DNA of 42,182 bases from Clostridium acetireducens DSM 10703 (GTDB lineage: Bacteria > Bacillota > Clostridia > Clostridiales > Clostridiaceae), in assembly GCF_001758365.1 (NCBI RefSeq), contig NZ_LZFO01000018.1, forward strand, positions 1 through 42,182, given 5' to 3'. Of this stretch, positions 25,539 to 34,089 are shown piece after piece. The notes under the pieces were generated by a model. The model had not been told where the DNA came from. It did not search any database and saw nothing but the letters and a program-made list of their open reading frames with translations. The position numbers and the translations under genes are program-made. The first letter of the stretch is position 1, and each line of letters starts with the position of its first letter.

Positions 25539-26691
25539 TAGGTTTAGCTGTAGTAGTGTTAATTATTTTTCCTTTGTATATTCTCTTTTTTTGAATTTTT
25601 ATGTTAAATTCTTTTTCGTATTTTTTGATTAGGTGTATTTCTTGTTTTGTTACTATAGATATAGCTGTGCCTGATTTACCGGCTCTTCCAGTTCTGCCTA
25701 CTCTGTGCAAGTATTCTTTTGGATTTTCTGATAAATCTAAATTAAATATGTGGGTTACACCTTTTACGTCTAAACCTCTGGCAGCTATATCTGAAGCAAT
25801 TAGAAGTTGAATTTTCCCAGTTCTAAAGCCTTCTAGAGCTTTTTTTCTTTCTTCTTTTATTGCTTTACCGTATATGGCATAAGCTTTGATATGATGATAT
25901 TGAAGTTTTGATGTAGTTAATTCTATTTCTTCACTTTTATTTATAAATACAATGGCTTTTTTAGGTTTTATAGAAGCTACTAACTTTCTTAAAATTTCTA
26001 TTTTATCCCTTTGTTCTGAAACAAAAAACATGTGATTGATATTTGGATTAACTAGATTTTTATCTTCAATTTTTATAATTTCAGGCTCTTTCATCAATTC
26101 TTTAGCTATGCTAATTGTTTTATGGGTTATAGTAGCAGAGAAAAGCATTAATTGTCTATCTTTCATTGTAGTTTTTATAACTGCTTTTACTGTAGGTAGA
26201 TTATTTTCATCTAAAAGTCTGTCACCTTCATCTATAACAATAGTTTTAATAGTATGAGCAGTTATTTTTTTCTTTTTTATAAGTTCAAGTATTCTTCCAG
26301 CAGAGCCTACAATTATGTGTGGCTTTTCTTTTAGTTTTTCAATTTGTCTTTTTATATTAACTTCTCCTATTATTGAAGCAGAAGTTATAGGAATTTCAGA
26401 ATTATCTGCTAGAAGTTTTATTTCATTATGTATTTGCATAGCTAACTCGTGAGTTGGTGCTAATATTATAGATTGCATTTCTTTTTTATCTTTATTTATT
26501 TTTTCGAAAATTGGCAATAAGTAGGCTAGCGTTTTTCCGCTTCCTGTTTGTGAGCTACCTATAATATCTTTATTTTCTAGAGCTAAAGGTATTACTTTTG
26601 ATTGGATATCTGTAGGAACAGTTATGTCCTCTTTTTTTAATCCTTTTATTAAATTTGAGTTTAATCCTAATTTATTAAATAGAATTTCCAT
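25525..26691 (-). CDS. DEAD-box RNA helicase (DEGD variant)
   Basis: A 388-aa two-RecA-domain helicase core. Q-motif region is TVPTDIQSKVIP, Walker A SQTGSGKT, motif Ia APTHELAMQ, motif II VIDEGD (Gly replacing Ala of DEAD), motif III SAT, motif VI HRVGRTGRAG. The C-terminal extension is short and basic, with no RNA-recognition domain. The role is probably RNA remodelling, as in cold-shock or ribosome assembly. AAAGGAG precedes the ATG, and the promoter lies at 26721-26749. It runs towards the palindrome at 25237. Confidence 0.9.
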   Translation of the reverse strand: MEILFNKLGLNSNLIKGLKKEDITVPTDIQSKVIPLALENKDIIGSSQTGSGKTLAYLLPIFEKINKDKKEMQSIILAPTHELAMQIHNEIKLLADNSEIPITSASIIGEVNIKRQIEKLKEKPHIIVGSAGRILELIKKKKITAHTIKTIVIDEGDRLLDENNLPTVKAVIKTTMKDRQLMLFSATITHKTISIAKELMKEPEIIKIEDKNLVNPNINHMFFVSEQRDKIEILRKLVASIKPKKAIVFINKSEEIELTTSKLQYHHIKAYAIYGKAIKEERKKALEGFRTGKIQLLIASDIAARGLDVKGVTHIFNLDLSENPKEYLHRVGRTGRAGKSGTAISIVTKQEIHLIKKYEKEFNIKIQKKRIYKGKIINTTTAKPSFKK

Positions 26692-26720
26692 ATTTATCTC
26701 CTTTATTATTTAGTTATACT

Positions 26721-26749
26721 ATTTTATACTTAGTATTTGTTTTTGTCAA
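26721..26749 (-). promoter_or_regulatory. Promoter of the DEGD helicase
   Basis: On the minus strand: TTGACA (26749-26744), a 17-bp spacer and TAAAAT (26726-26721). It ends 12 bp outside foldback copy 4. Confidence 0.75.
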
Positions 26750-26761
26750 TTTATAGGTTGT

Positions 26762-27113
26762 AGAATAAAAATCATTGAAATAATTTGCACATAGAAAATA
26801 ATTAAAAATAATTTGTATAAAAATAATAATACAGTAGGCATAAAGAGAGTTTGGAAATAAGTCATTTCATTAAGAAACTCTAAGAATAAAAAATAAAAAA
26901 ACTCCTACCCAATTTATGCACCGTCCTTGGTGCGGAAATTGGCTCAACACGTCCTGTGATGAATTACGGAGTTTTTTTATTTTTTCCTCTAAGAGTTTCT
27001 AAAATTCATTCTAATTATTTCCAAACTCTCTTTATGCCTACTGTATTATTATTTTTATACAAATTATTTTTAATTATTTTCTATATGCAAATTATTTCAA
27101 TGATTTTTATTCT
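26762..27113. repeat. Foldback element copy 4 (core 26901-26972, plus orientation)
   Basis: 352 bp. AGAAT at 26762 pairs with ATTCT ending at 27113, with near-complete arm complementarity (copy-specific AGTAGGC). In the core the first hairpin is GCACC/GGTGC instead of GCCCC/GGGGC, a compensated change; the second has one uncompensated change (TCAACAC). It lies between two divergent promoters. Confidence 0.9.
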
Positions 27114-27145
27114 GACTTGAAAATATAGATTTATAAATATTTAAC

Positions 27146-27174
27146 TTGCATTTTTGGAATAATAAATATATAAT
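27146..27174 (+). promoter_or_regulatory. Promoter of the DbpA/CshA-like helicase
   Basis: TTGCAT (27146-27151), a 17-bp spacer and TATAAT (27169-27174). Transcription should begin near 27181, so translation cannot start upstream of this. Confidence 0.8.
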
Positions 27175-27208
27175 GAATAGGTTAAACAAAAAAAGGAAGG
27201 AATTTGAT

Positions 27209-28807
27209 ATGGAGAAATTAAAATTTGAAGATATGAATATTTCAGAAGAAGTAAAAAAAGCTATAATTGATATGGGATTTGAAGAAGCATCGCCAATTCA
27301 GTCTCAATCTATTCCTCATATAATTGAAGGACTTGACATGATAGGACAGTCACAAACAGGAACAGGAAAAACTGCAGCTTTTGGAATACCTCTTGTAGAG
27401 ATGAATGAAAGTAAAGCTAAGAATCCTCAATCTATTGTGCTTTGTCCTACTAGAGAATTAGCAATACAAGTAGCAGAGGAAATTAAGAAACTTGCTAAAT
27501 ATAAAAGTGGAATTAGAGTTTTACCTGTATATGGCGGTCAATCTATTGAAAGACAAATACAAGTACTTAAAAAGGGTGTAAATATAGTAATAGGAACACC
27601 AGGAAGAGTTATGGATCATATAAGAAGAAAAACTCTAAAATTAGATGGTATAAAAAGAATTGTATTAGATGAAGCAGATGAAATGTTTGATATGGGATTT
27701 AGAGAAGACATTGAAGAAGTTATAAATCTTTTACCAGAACATAGGCAATCTATATTTTTCTCAGCAACAATGGATAAAGAAATAATAAAGTTTGCAAAGA
27801 AATTTCAGAATAACCCTAAAATTGTGAAGGTGGTACATAAAGAGCTTACTGTTCCAAAAATTGAACAATATTATTTTGAAGTTAAACAAAGTATGAAAAC
27901 CGAAACTTTATCTAGGTTGATAGATATATATAATCCTAAGCTTTCACTTGTATTTTGTAATACAAAAAGACGTGTAGATGAACTTGTAATACAACTTCAA
28001 GCAAGAGGATATTTTGCAGATGCACTTCATGGTGATTTAAAGCAAGCTCAAAGAGATAGAGTTATGGATAAATTTAGAACAGGAACTATAGACATTCTTG
28101 TGGCAACAGATGTAGCAGCAAGAGGAATAGATGTAGATGATGTTGATGTAGTATTTAACTATGATATACCACAAGATGAAGAATACTATGTACACAGAAT
28201 AGGAAGAACTGCAAGAGCAGGAAGATCGGGCAAGGCATTTAGTTTTGCAGTAGGAAAAGATATATATAAGTTAAGAGACATTCAAAGATATACTAAAACA
28301 AAAATAATTAGAAAAAACATTCCAACAATAAGTGATGTAGAAGAAAGTAAAACAAATATTTTACTTGAAAAAATAAAATATGAAATGGAAAATGGAGAGC
28401 TTTCAAAGTATGAAAAAGTATTGCAAATTCTTGTAGAACAGGAATATAACTCACTTGATATAGCAGCAGCACTTTTAAAACTTTATATAGGTGAAAGTAA
28501 AAGAAATGAAAATGAAGAAATAGATGTAGAAGATAATATTCAAGATACTGGTGCAGAATCAGGTATGGCAAGATTATTTATTAACATTGGTAAAAATCAG
28601 CATATAAGACCAGGAGATATTGTTGGTGCAATAACAGGGGAAACTAATCTTTCTGGAAAGCTTATAGGAAAGATTGATATGTTTGATAAATATACATTTG
28701 TAGAAGTGCCAAGAGAATATGCAAAAGAAGTGCTTTTCTCTTTAAAAGATAATAGAATAAAAGGAAAGAAAATTAATATTGAACCAGCTAATCCTAAGAA
28801 TAGGTAG
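27209..28807 (+). CDS. DEAD-box RNA helicase with C-terminal RNA-binding domain (CshA/DbpA-like)
   Basis: A 532-aa helicase. Q motif SPIQSQSIP, Walker A SQTGTGKT, PTRELAIQ, GTPGR, motif II LDEAD, SAT, and HRIGRTARAGR are all present. After the core (about 1-370) comes a region rich in acidic and charged residues, then a DbpA-type RNA-binding domain from about residue 450 (MARLFINIGKNQHIRPGDIVGAI). This domain targets structured RNA such as rRNA. AAGGAAGG lies eight bases before ATG 27209, which is favoured over longer frames that would overlap the promoter. Likely role: RNA decay, cold shock or ribosome assembly. Confidence 0.93.
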   Translation: MEKLKFEDMNISEEVKKAIIDMGFEEASPIQSQSIPHIIEGLDMIGQSQTGTGKTAAFGIPLVEMNESKAKNPQSIVLCPTRELAIQVAEEIKKLAKYKSGIRVLPVYGGQSIERQIQVLKKGVNIVIGTPGRVMDHIRRKTLKLDGIKRIVLDEADEMFDMGFREDIEEVINLLPEHRQSIFFSATMDKEIIKFAKKFQNNPKIVKVVHKELTVPKIEQYYFEVKQSMKTETLSRLIDIYNPKLSLVFCNTKRRVDELVIQLQARGYFADALHGDLKQAQRDRVMDKFRTGTIDILVATDVAARGIDVDDVDVVFNYDIPQDEEYYVHRIGRTARAGRSGKAFSFAVGKDIYKLRDIQRYTKTKIIRKNIPTISDVEESKTNILLEKIKYEMENGELSKYEKVLQILVEQEYNSLDIAAALLKLYIGESKRNENEEIDVEDNIQDTGAESGMARLFINIGKNQHIRPGDIVGAITGETNLSGKLIGKIDMFDKYTFVEVPREYAKEVLFSLKDNRIKGKKINIEPANPKNR

Positions 28808-28866
28808 TATAAAAAAGTTGCTATGCAATTTTTTTAATTGAGAGTTAAGAGGGAAGAGTTAAGGTA

Positions 28867-29182
28867 AGATATTTGCATAAAAAAATGAATTAAAAATAAT
28901 CTGTATAAAAATAATAATACAGTAGTATAAAGAAAGTTTGTAAATAAATCATTTTATTAAGAGGCTCTAAGAATAAAAAATTAAAAAACTCCTACTCAAT
29001 TTATGCACCGTCCTTGGTGCGGAAATTGGCTCATCACGTCCTGTGATGAATTACGGAGTTTTTTTATTTTTTCTTCTAAGAGTCTCTAAAATTCATTCAA
29101 ATTATTTACAAACTTTCTTTATACTACTGTATTATTATTTTTATACAGATTATTTTTAATTCATTTTTTTATGCAAATATCT
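28867..29182. repeat. Foldback element copy 5 (core 28988-29059, plus orientation)
   Basis: 316 bp between the helicase and receiver-CheX genes. Arms pair from AGATATTTGCAT (28867) to 29182, with copy-specific AGTAGT and GAAAG in place of GAGAG, both compensated. The first core hairpin is GCACC/GGTGC as in copy 4. The distal arm matches that of copy 2. Confidence 0.9.
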
Positions 29183-29304
29183 CAATTTAAATTACACAAT
29201 ATATTTACATTTGGCGATTTATTTGATAAAGTTACATTAATAAAATTATCCTTAGAGGGTTTAAAATGGATTTATTTTAAAATTATTAAAAAGTGGGTGA
29301 TAAA

Positions 29305-30168
29305 ATGAAAAATCTAAATGTAGTGATTGTAGATGATTCTCCTTTTTCAATTAGTATTATTAGAGATATATTAGAGGAGGAAGGTTTATATGTAGTTGGG
29401 GAAGCAAGGTCTTTAGAGGAAGTTATTAATGTAGTTAAGGAAAAAAAACCTCAATTAGTAACAATGGATATGACTTTGCCAGGAACAGATGGATTAGAAT
29501 GTACTAGAGCTATCCATGAAATAGATAAAAATATAAAAATAGTAGTTATAAGTTCTATGATGGATGAAGAAATAATAAAAAAAGCTAAGGAAAATAAAGT
29601 AGCAGGATACATTCAAAAACCTATAGATCCAGAAGAACTTATAACAGTAATACAAAGAATAATGGCTGGAGAAGATTTATTTGGTGAACTAGAAAAAATA
29701 TATTTTGATATATTTAAAGAAGCTTTTGCAGATAGTTTAAATAGATTTATAAAGGATGTACCTAATTTTGGACAGGCTATGAAATCAAAAAAATCTGAAG
29801 CGTCTAGAGGAATTTCTATAGTAGTTGGCATTATAGGAAAGTTTTCTGGAAGAATGATTATAGATTTATCTTCTGATACTGCAAGGCATATGTGCCAATA
29901 TATATTAAAAAGAGAGCCTAAAAATTTAGAAGAGGAATTAAATATGGCAGCAGAAGTTGCTAATATTATAGCAGGAAATGCTTGTTCTATGTTAAATCGT
30001 AAAAATAAGATTTTTGGATTAAGAGTAGCACCGCCTACTACTTTTTATGGAAAATCTATTAATATATCTCAAACAAATTTACAAACAATGTCTATAGTAT
30101 CTAATACTAAATTTGGAGAAGTGTATTTAAATGTTGGATTTAAAAGAGGTGAGGAAGAGTGGATGTAA
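29305..30168 (+). CDS. Receiver-CheX fusion protein
   Basis: A 287-aa cytoplasmic protein. Residues 1-118 form a CheY-like receiver: acidic VDDS near the N terminus, phospho-acceptor Asp in TMDMTLPGTDG, the switch Ser in VISS, and Lys in IQKPIDP. A linker helix follows, then a CheX/CheC-like domain (about 140-287) whose helix retains the E..N dephosphorylation pattern (AAEVANIIAGNA). It could be a self-limiting regulator that removes phosphate from itself or CheY. GTG 29293 lies in the ribosome site; ATG 29305 is the start. It overlaps the next gene by 10 bp, so the two are translationally coupled. Confidence 0.85.
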   Translation: MKNLNVVIVDDSPFSISIIRDILEEEGLYVVGEARSLEEVINVVKEKKPQLVTMDMTLPGTDGLECTRAIHEIDKNIKIVVISSMMDEEIIKKAKENKVAGYIQKPIDPEELITVIQRIMAGEDLFGELEKIYFDIFKEAFADSLNRFIKDVPNFGQAMKSKKSEASRGISIVVGIIGKFSGRMIIDLSSDTARHMCQYILKREPKNLEEELNMAAEVANIIAGNACSMLNRKNKIFGLRVAPPTTFYGKSINISQTNLQTMSIVSNTKFGEVYLNVGFKRGEEEWM

Positions 30169-30629
30169 AATATATAAATCCTTTTATGCAATCTTTTATT
30201 AATGTAATGCCTCAAATTGGATTTACAAATGTTAAAAAGGAAGGCATTAGTATGAAGGATAAAAATATTGAAAGTAAAGGTATAGCTATAAATGTGGGAA
30301 TAGTAGGAGACATTAGAGGAAATATAGTGTATGTAATGGATGAGGAAAGCGGAAAAAAAATTGCTTCAAAAATGATGATGGGATTTCCAGTAGAGGAATT
30401 AAATGAAATGGCACAAAGTGCTATTTCAGAGCTTACTAATATGCTTACAGCTAATGCTAGTACTAATTTTTTTAATGAAGGTATAAATATAAATATATCT
30501 ACTCCAACTTTAATATATGGTGAAGAAATTCAAATTAAAATGAATTCAAATCAAGTGTTGTGTATTCAATTATCTGCAGATGATATACCTATTGAAATTG
30601 ATATTGCCTTCGATAATATTTCATTATAA
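30159..30629 (+). CDS. CheX-family chemotaxis phosphatase-like protein
   Basis: A 156-aa single CheX domain with the catalytic E..N signature in ISELTNMLTANAS. CheX proteins dephosphorylate CheY-P or related receivers. The start is GTG 30159, preceded by GAGGAAG within the end of the upstream gene; the 10-bp overlap implies a functional pair. No other chemotaxis gene is in the window, so the pair may serve a non-flagellar receiver such as its own partner. Confidence 0.85.
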   Translation: MDVKYINPFMQSFINVMPQIGFTNVKKEGISMKDKNIESKGIAINVGIVGDIRGNIVYVMDEESGKKIASKMMMGFPVEELNEMAQSAISELTNMLTANASTNFFNEGININISTPTLIYGEEIQIKMNSNQVLCIQLSADDIPIEIDIAFDNISL

Positions 30630-30675
30630 TAGAGAAAATGTATTAAAATTAAATTTTAATACATTTTCTCTATTA
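30627..30675. terminator. Bidirectional terminator
   Basis: A 24-bp perfect stem (TAATAGAGAAAATG... with its complement) spans 30627-30675 and includes the cheX stop codon. It lies between convergent cheX and the HAD gene. Confidence 0.85.
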
Positions 30676-30684
30676 AATAAATTT

Positions 30685-31383
30685 TTATTTAATGTAATAT
30701 TCTAATTCATAAAAATTAGATATTCTGTGTTTTATATATTTATATTTATTATATCTATCTAGAATTATAGAATTTAATCCTAGCTTTCTAGGTTGTACAT
30801 AATCATTAATATAATCATCGCCTACAAATAAAACTTCTTTGGGTTTAAATTTAAAATAGTCTAAAGCTGTTTTGTAAATATTTTCGTTAGGTTTTCTCCA
30901 ACCTACATTTATAGAAACTACAATATTTTTGAAGTAGTGTGCTATAGAAGTTGAATTTAGCAAATCTTCTACCCCAGATTTAACTTTAAAATTTGAAACT
31001 ATTCCAAGATCATATTTGTCGGATAATTTATGTAATGTTTTAGATACATCTGATCTTACATAGCATTTATCTTTATAATTTTTCCAATAATTATTCATGA
31101 GTTTTTTAAATATATATTCTATAAGAAAATTATCTTTAGTTTTTCTTTTTGCCATTATTTTAAATATTTCTGATAAATCATATTCTTTAGAAGATATAAT
31201 GAATTTTTCTATAATATCCTTACTATAAATATATTCTTCTAAAAATTCATGAAAGTCTTTCCAATAATCTTCTAATTCAGCACCATGGTAAGCCCATAGA
31301 GCATAATCTTCAAACTTAGGAAGTTCAGTCATGTCAATTAATGTTTCCATACAATCAAATAATATACATTTTGTATTCTTCAT
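30685..31383 (-). CDS. HAD-superfamily hydrolase with atypical motif I
   Basis: A 232-aa HAD-fold protein. Motif II appears as VSNF, motif III Lys in WRKPNENIY, and motif IV VLFVGDDYINDY. Motif I is FDCMETL: the nucleophile Asp is present but the +2 residue, Asp in phosphatases, is Met. Dehalogenases and phosphonatases also lack the +2 Asp, so a simple phosphatase label is unsafe. The cap is helical (about residues 18-105). It is monocistronic with a shared terminator. Confidence 0.8.
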   Translation of the reverse strand: MKNTKCILFDCMETLIDMTELPKFEDYALWAYHGAELEDYWKDFHEFLEEYIYSKDIIEKFIISSKEYDLSEIFKIMAKRKTKDNFLIEYIFKKLMNNYWKNYKDKCYVRSDVSKTLHKLSDKYDLGIVSNFKVKSGVEDLLNSTSIAHYFKNIVVSINVGWRKPNENIYKTALDYFKFKPKEVLFVGDDYINDYVQPRKLGLNSIILDRYNKYKYIKHRISNFYELEYYIK

Positions 31384-31768
31384 AAATTCACCCCTAAAAT
31401 GTTTTAAAGTAATATAGCCTTAATTTTAAATTATATTAATATCCTAGTTTCGGTATTTTTACTATTATAACATAAAAGATTTTAAACTTTATATAATTAT
31501 TAATGCTAAAATATGAATGGTTCTTTCTACTTCTAATCTTTTGTTTTTTAGCTTTAGGCATTAGGAAATCAAATTACCAATAAAAATTAGAGTTATTATG
31601 TTTTACATTTATATTGAAGTATTGATGAAAACTGAATATTTGATTAAGGAAACTTTGAAGGGGCTGAAGAAGTTCCTTTTAAAGTTGAAAGCGAGTATAT
31701 ATGATGGTAATAGATGGATTATAGATGAGTTTTAACTCTATGGATATAATTATTTCCAAAAACAATAA
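31384..31768. other. Gap with possible gene remnant (31625-31735)
   Basis: On the plus strand two adjoining frames read like a frame-shifted C-terminal piece: FEGAEEVPFKVESEYI, then DGNRWIIDEF before a stop at 31733. A 36-codon ATG frame (31625-31735) covers it but lacks a clear ribosome site. The rest of the gap shows no gene. Low confidence. Confidence 0.25.
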
Positions 31769-31784
31769 AATAACTAGGTAGTAT
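31769..31784. repeat. Left 16-bp direct repeat flanking the peptide-resistance module
   Basis: AATAACTAGGTAGTAT, repeated exactly at 36420-36435. Here it is also the left half of the terminator hairpin 31769-31810. Confidence 0.6.
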
Positions 31785-31810
31785 CATTATTAAATTATTA
31801 CCTAGTTATT
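31769..31810. terminator. Terminator of the histidine kinase operon
   Basis: AATAACTAGGTA (31769-31780) pairs with TACCTAGTTATT (31799-31810). T-rich sequence follows on both strands (minus TTATTGTTTTT, plus TTTTTTT). Confidence 0.75.
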
Positions 31811-31835
31811 TTTTTACATATTAATTTCAAAATTT

Positions 31836-33230
31836 TCATATAAAACCCTTCATAGATTCTATTTCCCTAAAATTCAATATAACTTTAAAGCCTTGATTTG
31901 GTTTACTATCTATTATCATATATCCATTATGTGCCTCGATAATTTGTTTTACAATTAAAAGACCTAGTCCATGTCGCAAGTCCATACTATCATTGGTACT
32001 ATTCATATAGTGTGGTATGTTTTCTAGTTTGGCAAGTTCTGTTTGAGAAATTCCTTTACCGTTATCTCCAACCTGAATGTACCATGTTTCTTTATTTCTT
32101 CCCATTTTTACTATAATGGAGCATCCTTGTGGATTATGATTTATACTATTATGAATAAGATTATCTATGGCTCTTTTTAGCAAGTTTTCATCACCATTTA
32201 TTTTTATATTTTGTACGTTTTCTGTGATATTTAATTCAAGTGAGTATTTTTCGGATAAACCATTGTTCAATTGTTCTGTAATAATTTTTCGAAGTAGTTT
32301 TGCAGGTATCAATTCTTTTATATGTAGTGGTTGAATATCATATTCTAATTGTGATGTTAAGTTTAAGTCTTGTACTAAATTTTTAATTTTTATGCTTTGA
32401 TTACGGATAATTTCTGCTTGTTCTTTTATCTTTTGAGAACTTTGTGTATCTGTTGCAATTCTATCAGCATAACCCATTATCATAGATAGCGGGGTGCGAA
32501 TGTCATGGGAAACTCCGCTAATCCAGTTTGCTCTAGCAGTATCCTTTTTATTTAATATGGCAGCTGTTTCATTTAAACTATTTCCTATTTCAGATAAATC
32601 CCCTTTAGTTTTTAATTCTACTGGTTTTCCATGTGATAAATCGTTAATGGCTTCTGCAATAGGAACAATACTTTTTGCAATATGACGTTTGGAAAAAGTA
32701 TATGCAAGAAATAAAAGTGCCATATCTAAAATAAGCATTCCTAGTATAAAAAAAGGTGTATTGCGAACTATGTTTGTGGGCATATAGTTTGAAGTAATTT
32801 TGTAATAGCTTTCTTTTGGATAACCTAATACTAATATTCCATTATCTAAGTTCTGAATAAAAACTGGATAATCACACAAATAGTATTTAGACATAAGAGC
32901 CATATCCTTTAAAGAGTATACTTTTGGGACTTCATTTGGTAAAGCATAGTTCCAAATAACTTTTCCATTTTCACCTATTACCATTGCCCATACATTTTGA
33001 TTTTTTAAAATTGAAATTTGTTCTTTAGAAATAGTATAGCTTCCATTTTTATTTGTTAGGTGTTCTGCAGTTTGTTGAAGAAGTTCTGTGGGTAAGAATT
33101 CACCATTTTGACGAAATATTATATTTCGAAATGCAATTCCATACAGTATCACATCTAAAAATATAATTATAAGCATAACTCCAATAAATATGGTGAAATA
33201 TTTTTTTATATATTTTACAAATGAGTGCAC
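31836..33230 (-). CDS. Sensor histidine kinase (cpr/lantibiotic-sensing type)
   Basis: A 464-aa membrane kinase. Two membrane helices (about 13-35 and 153-176) bracket an extracytoplasmic domain of about 115 residues. The HisKA domain has VSHDIRTPLSMIMGY; the ATPase domain has NLIHNSINHNP, DNGKGIS and HGLGLLIVKQI. The start is GTG 33228-33230, eight bases after the AGGGGG in the last codons of the regulator, so the two are coupled. Its partners are the upstream response regulator and the divergent ABC transporter. The layout matches the cprABC-K-R antimicrobial peptide resistance system; the actual ligand is unknown. Confidence 0.88.
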   Translation of the reverse strand: MHSFVKYIKKYFTIFIGVMLIIIFLDVILYGIAFRNIIFRQNGEFLPTELLQQTAEHLTNKNGSYTISKEQISILKNQNVWAMVIGENGKVIWNYALPNEVPKVYSLKDMALMSKYYLCDYPVFIQNLDNGILVLGYPKESYYKITSNYMPTNIVRNTPFFILGMLILDMALLFLAYTFSKRHIAKSIVPIAEAINDLSHGKPVELKTKGDLSEIGNSLNETAAILNKKDTARANWISGVSHDIRTPLSMIMGYADRIATDTQSSQKIKEQAEIIRNQSIKIKNLVQDLNLTSQLEYDIQPLHIKELIPAKLLRKIITEQLNNGLSEKYSLELNITENVQNIKINGDENLLKRAIDNLIHNSINHNPQGCSIIVKMGRNKETWYIQVGDNGKGISQTELAKLENIPHYMNSTNDSMDLRHGLGLLIVKQIIEAHNGYMIIDSKPNQGFKVILNFREIESMKGFI

Positions 33231-33234
33231 TTAC

Positions 33235-33942
33235 TTACCCCCTATTTTCCACCATTAGCTTGTATCCTAATCCTTTTACAGTTAATAAGGAAGTAGGGTT
33301 TGATGGATTGTCCTCAATTTTTTCTCGAATACGGCGAATGTGTGCCATTAAAGAATTTTCATAACCAAAAGGATTATCACCCCATGCAGCTTCACATAAA
33401 GCGTCAATAGTAACAATTTTATTTGCATTTCTTACTAATGCTTCTAATAAGTAATATTCTTTTGCCGTTAAAGGAAGAACATCTTGGCCTTTTTTAATCT
33501 GAGCTTTACTGAAATCAATTTCGCATGCTGATAGTTTTACGGTAGGGTCTTCTTCTTTATAGCAACGTCTCAAAACAGCACTTATTCTTAAAAGCAATTC
33601 TTTTGGGAGAAATGGTTTTACAATGTAATCATCTGCTCCTAATCCTAATCCTGAAAACTTGTCCTCTGCTTGGTCTTTTGCGGTTAAAAATATAATAGGG
33701 ATATCTGAAAGAGAGAGAATTTTTTTCGCAAGGTCAAATCCATCTCCATCTGGAAGCATAACATCCAAAATTGCTAATTCTGGGTTTTCTTCTTGGAAAA
33801 CCGATAATGCAGTTTCTACTGATTTTGCTGTAACAATATTTAAAAAGCCATCATCTTTTAAAATAGAAATTAGCATTTTAATAAGTTCTGGCTCATCATC
33901 TACAATTAATATTTTCTTTGATTTTAAGTAGTCATAATTCAT
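33235..33942 (-). CDS. OmpR/PhoB-family response regulator
   Basis: A 235-aa regulator. Receiver: acidic VDDEPE, phospho-acceptor in AILDVMLPDGDG, Lys in VKPFLPKEL. The C-terminal winged helix (about 135-235) has LTAKEYYLLEAL and the recognition region NSLMAHIRRIREKI. The AAGGTGGTG ribosome site sets ATG 33940-33942; a GTG further up is inside that site. It is cotranscribed with the kinase and likely binds the 11-bp-phased repeats at 34010-34049. Confidence 0.92.
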   Translation of the reverse strand: MNYDYLKSKKILIVDDEPELIKMLISILKDDGFLNIVTAKSVETALSVFQEENPELAILDVMLPDGDGFDLAKKILSLSDIPIIFLTAKDQAEDKFSGLGLGADDYIVKPFLPKELLLRISAVLRRCYKEEDPTVKLSACEIDFSKAQIKKGQDVLPLTAKEYYLLEALVRNANKIVTIDALCEAAWGDNPFGYENSLMAHIRRIREKIEDNPSNPTSLLTVKGLGYKLMVENRG

Positions 33943-34009
33943 TAAATTCACCACCTTTTGTATAATTATACCACATAAGCATGTTTAAATGGTTAAGGCT
34001 TCCTAAAAG

Positions 34010-34062
34010 TAAGGTAAATGTAAGGTAGTGAGAATGTAGGTGTAAGGATGGAAAAGTATACT
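34010..34062 (+). promoter_or_regulatory. Phased direct-repeat operator and -10 of the ABC operon
   Basis: TAAGGTA at 34010 and 34021, a related GAATGTA at 34032 and TAAGGAT at 34043 lie exactly 11 bp apart. TATACT (34057-34062) is a good -10, but the expected -35 position (ATGTAG) is poor and falls within the repeats. This is the geometry of an activator-dependent promoter bound by an OmpR-family dimer. Confidence 0.7.
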
Positions 34063-34089
34063 AGTATTAACGCGAAAGGAGTGGTTGTT

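Noticed and set aside
15730-29182. Foldback elements as plain intrinsic terminators
   Set aside because: Stems do end in T-runs, but about 300 bp of paired arms, a conserved branched core and the position of copy 4 between divergent promoters are not explained by termination.
31625-31735. 36-codon open frame
   Set aside because: Weak start context and apparent frame switch inside; better viewed as a possible degraded gene end.
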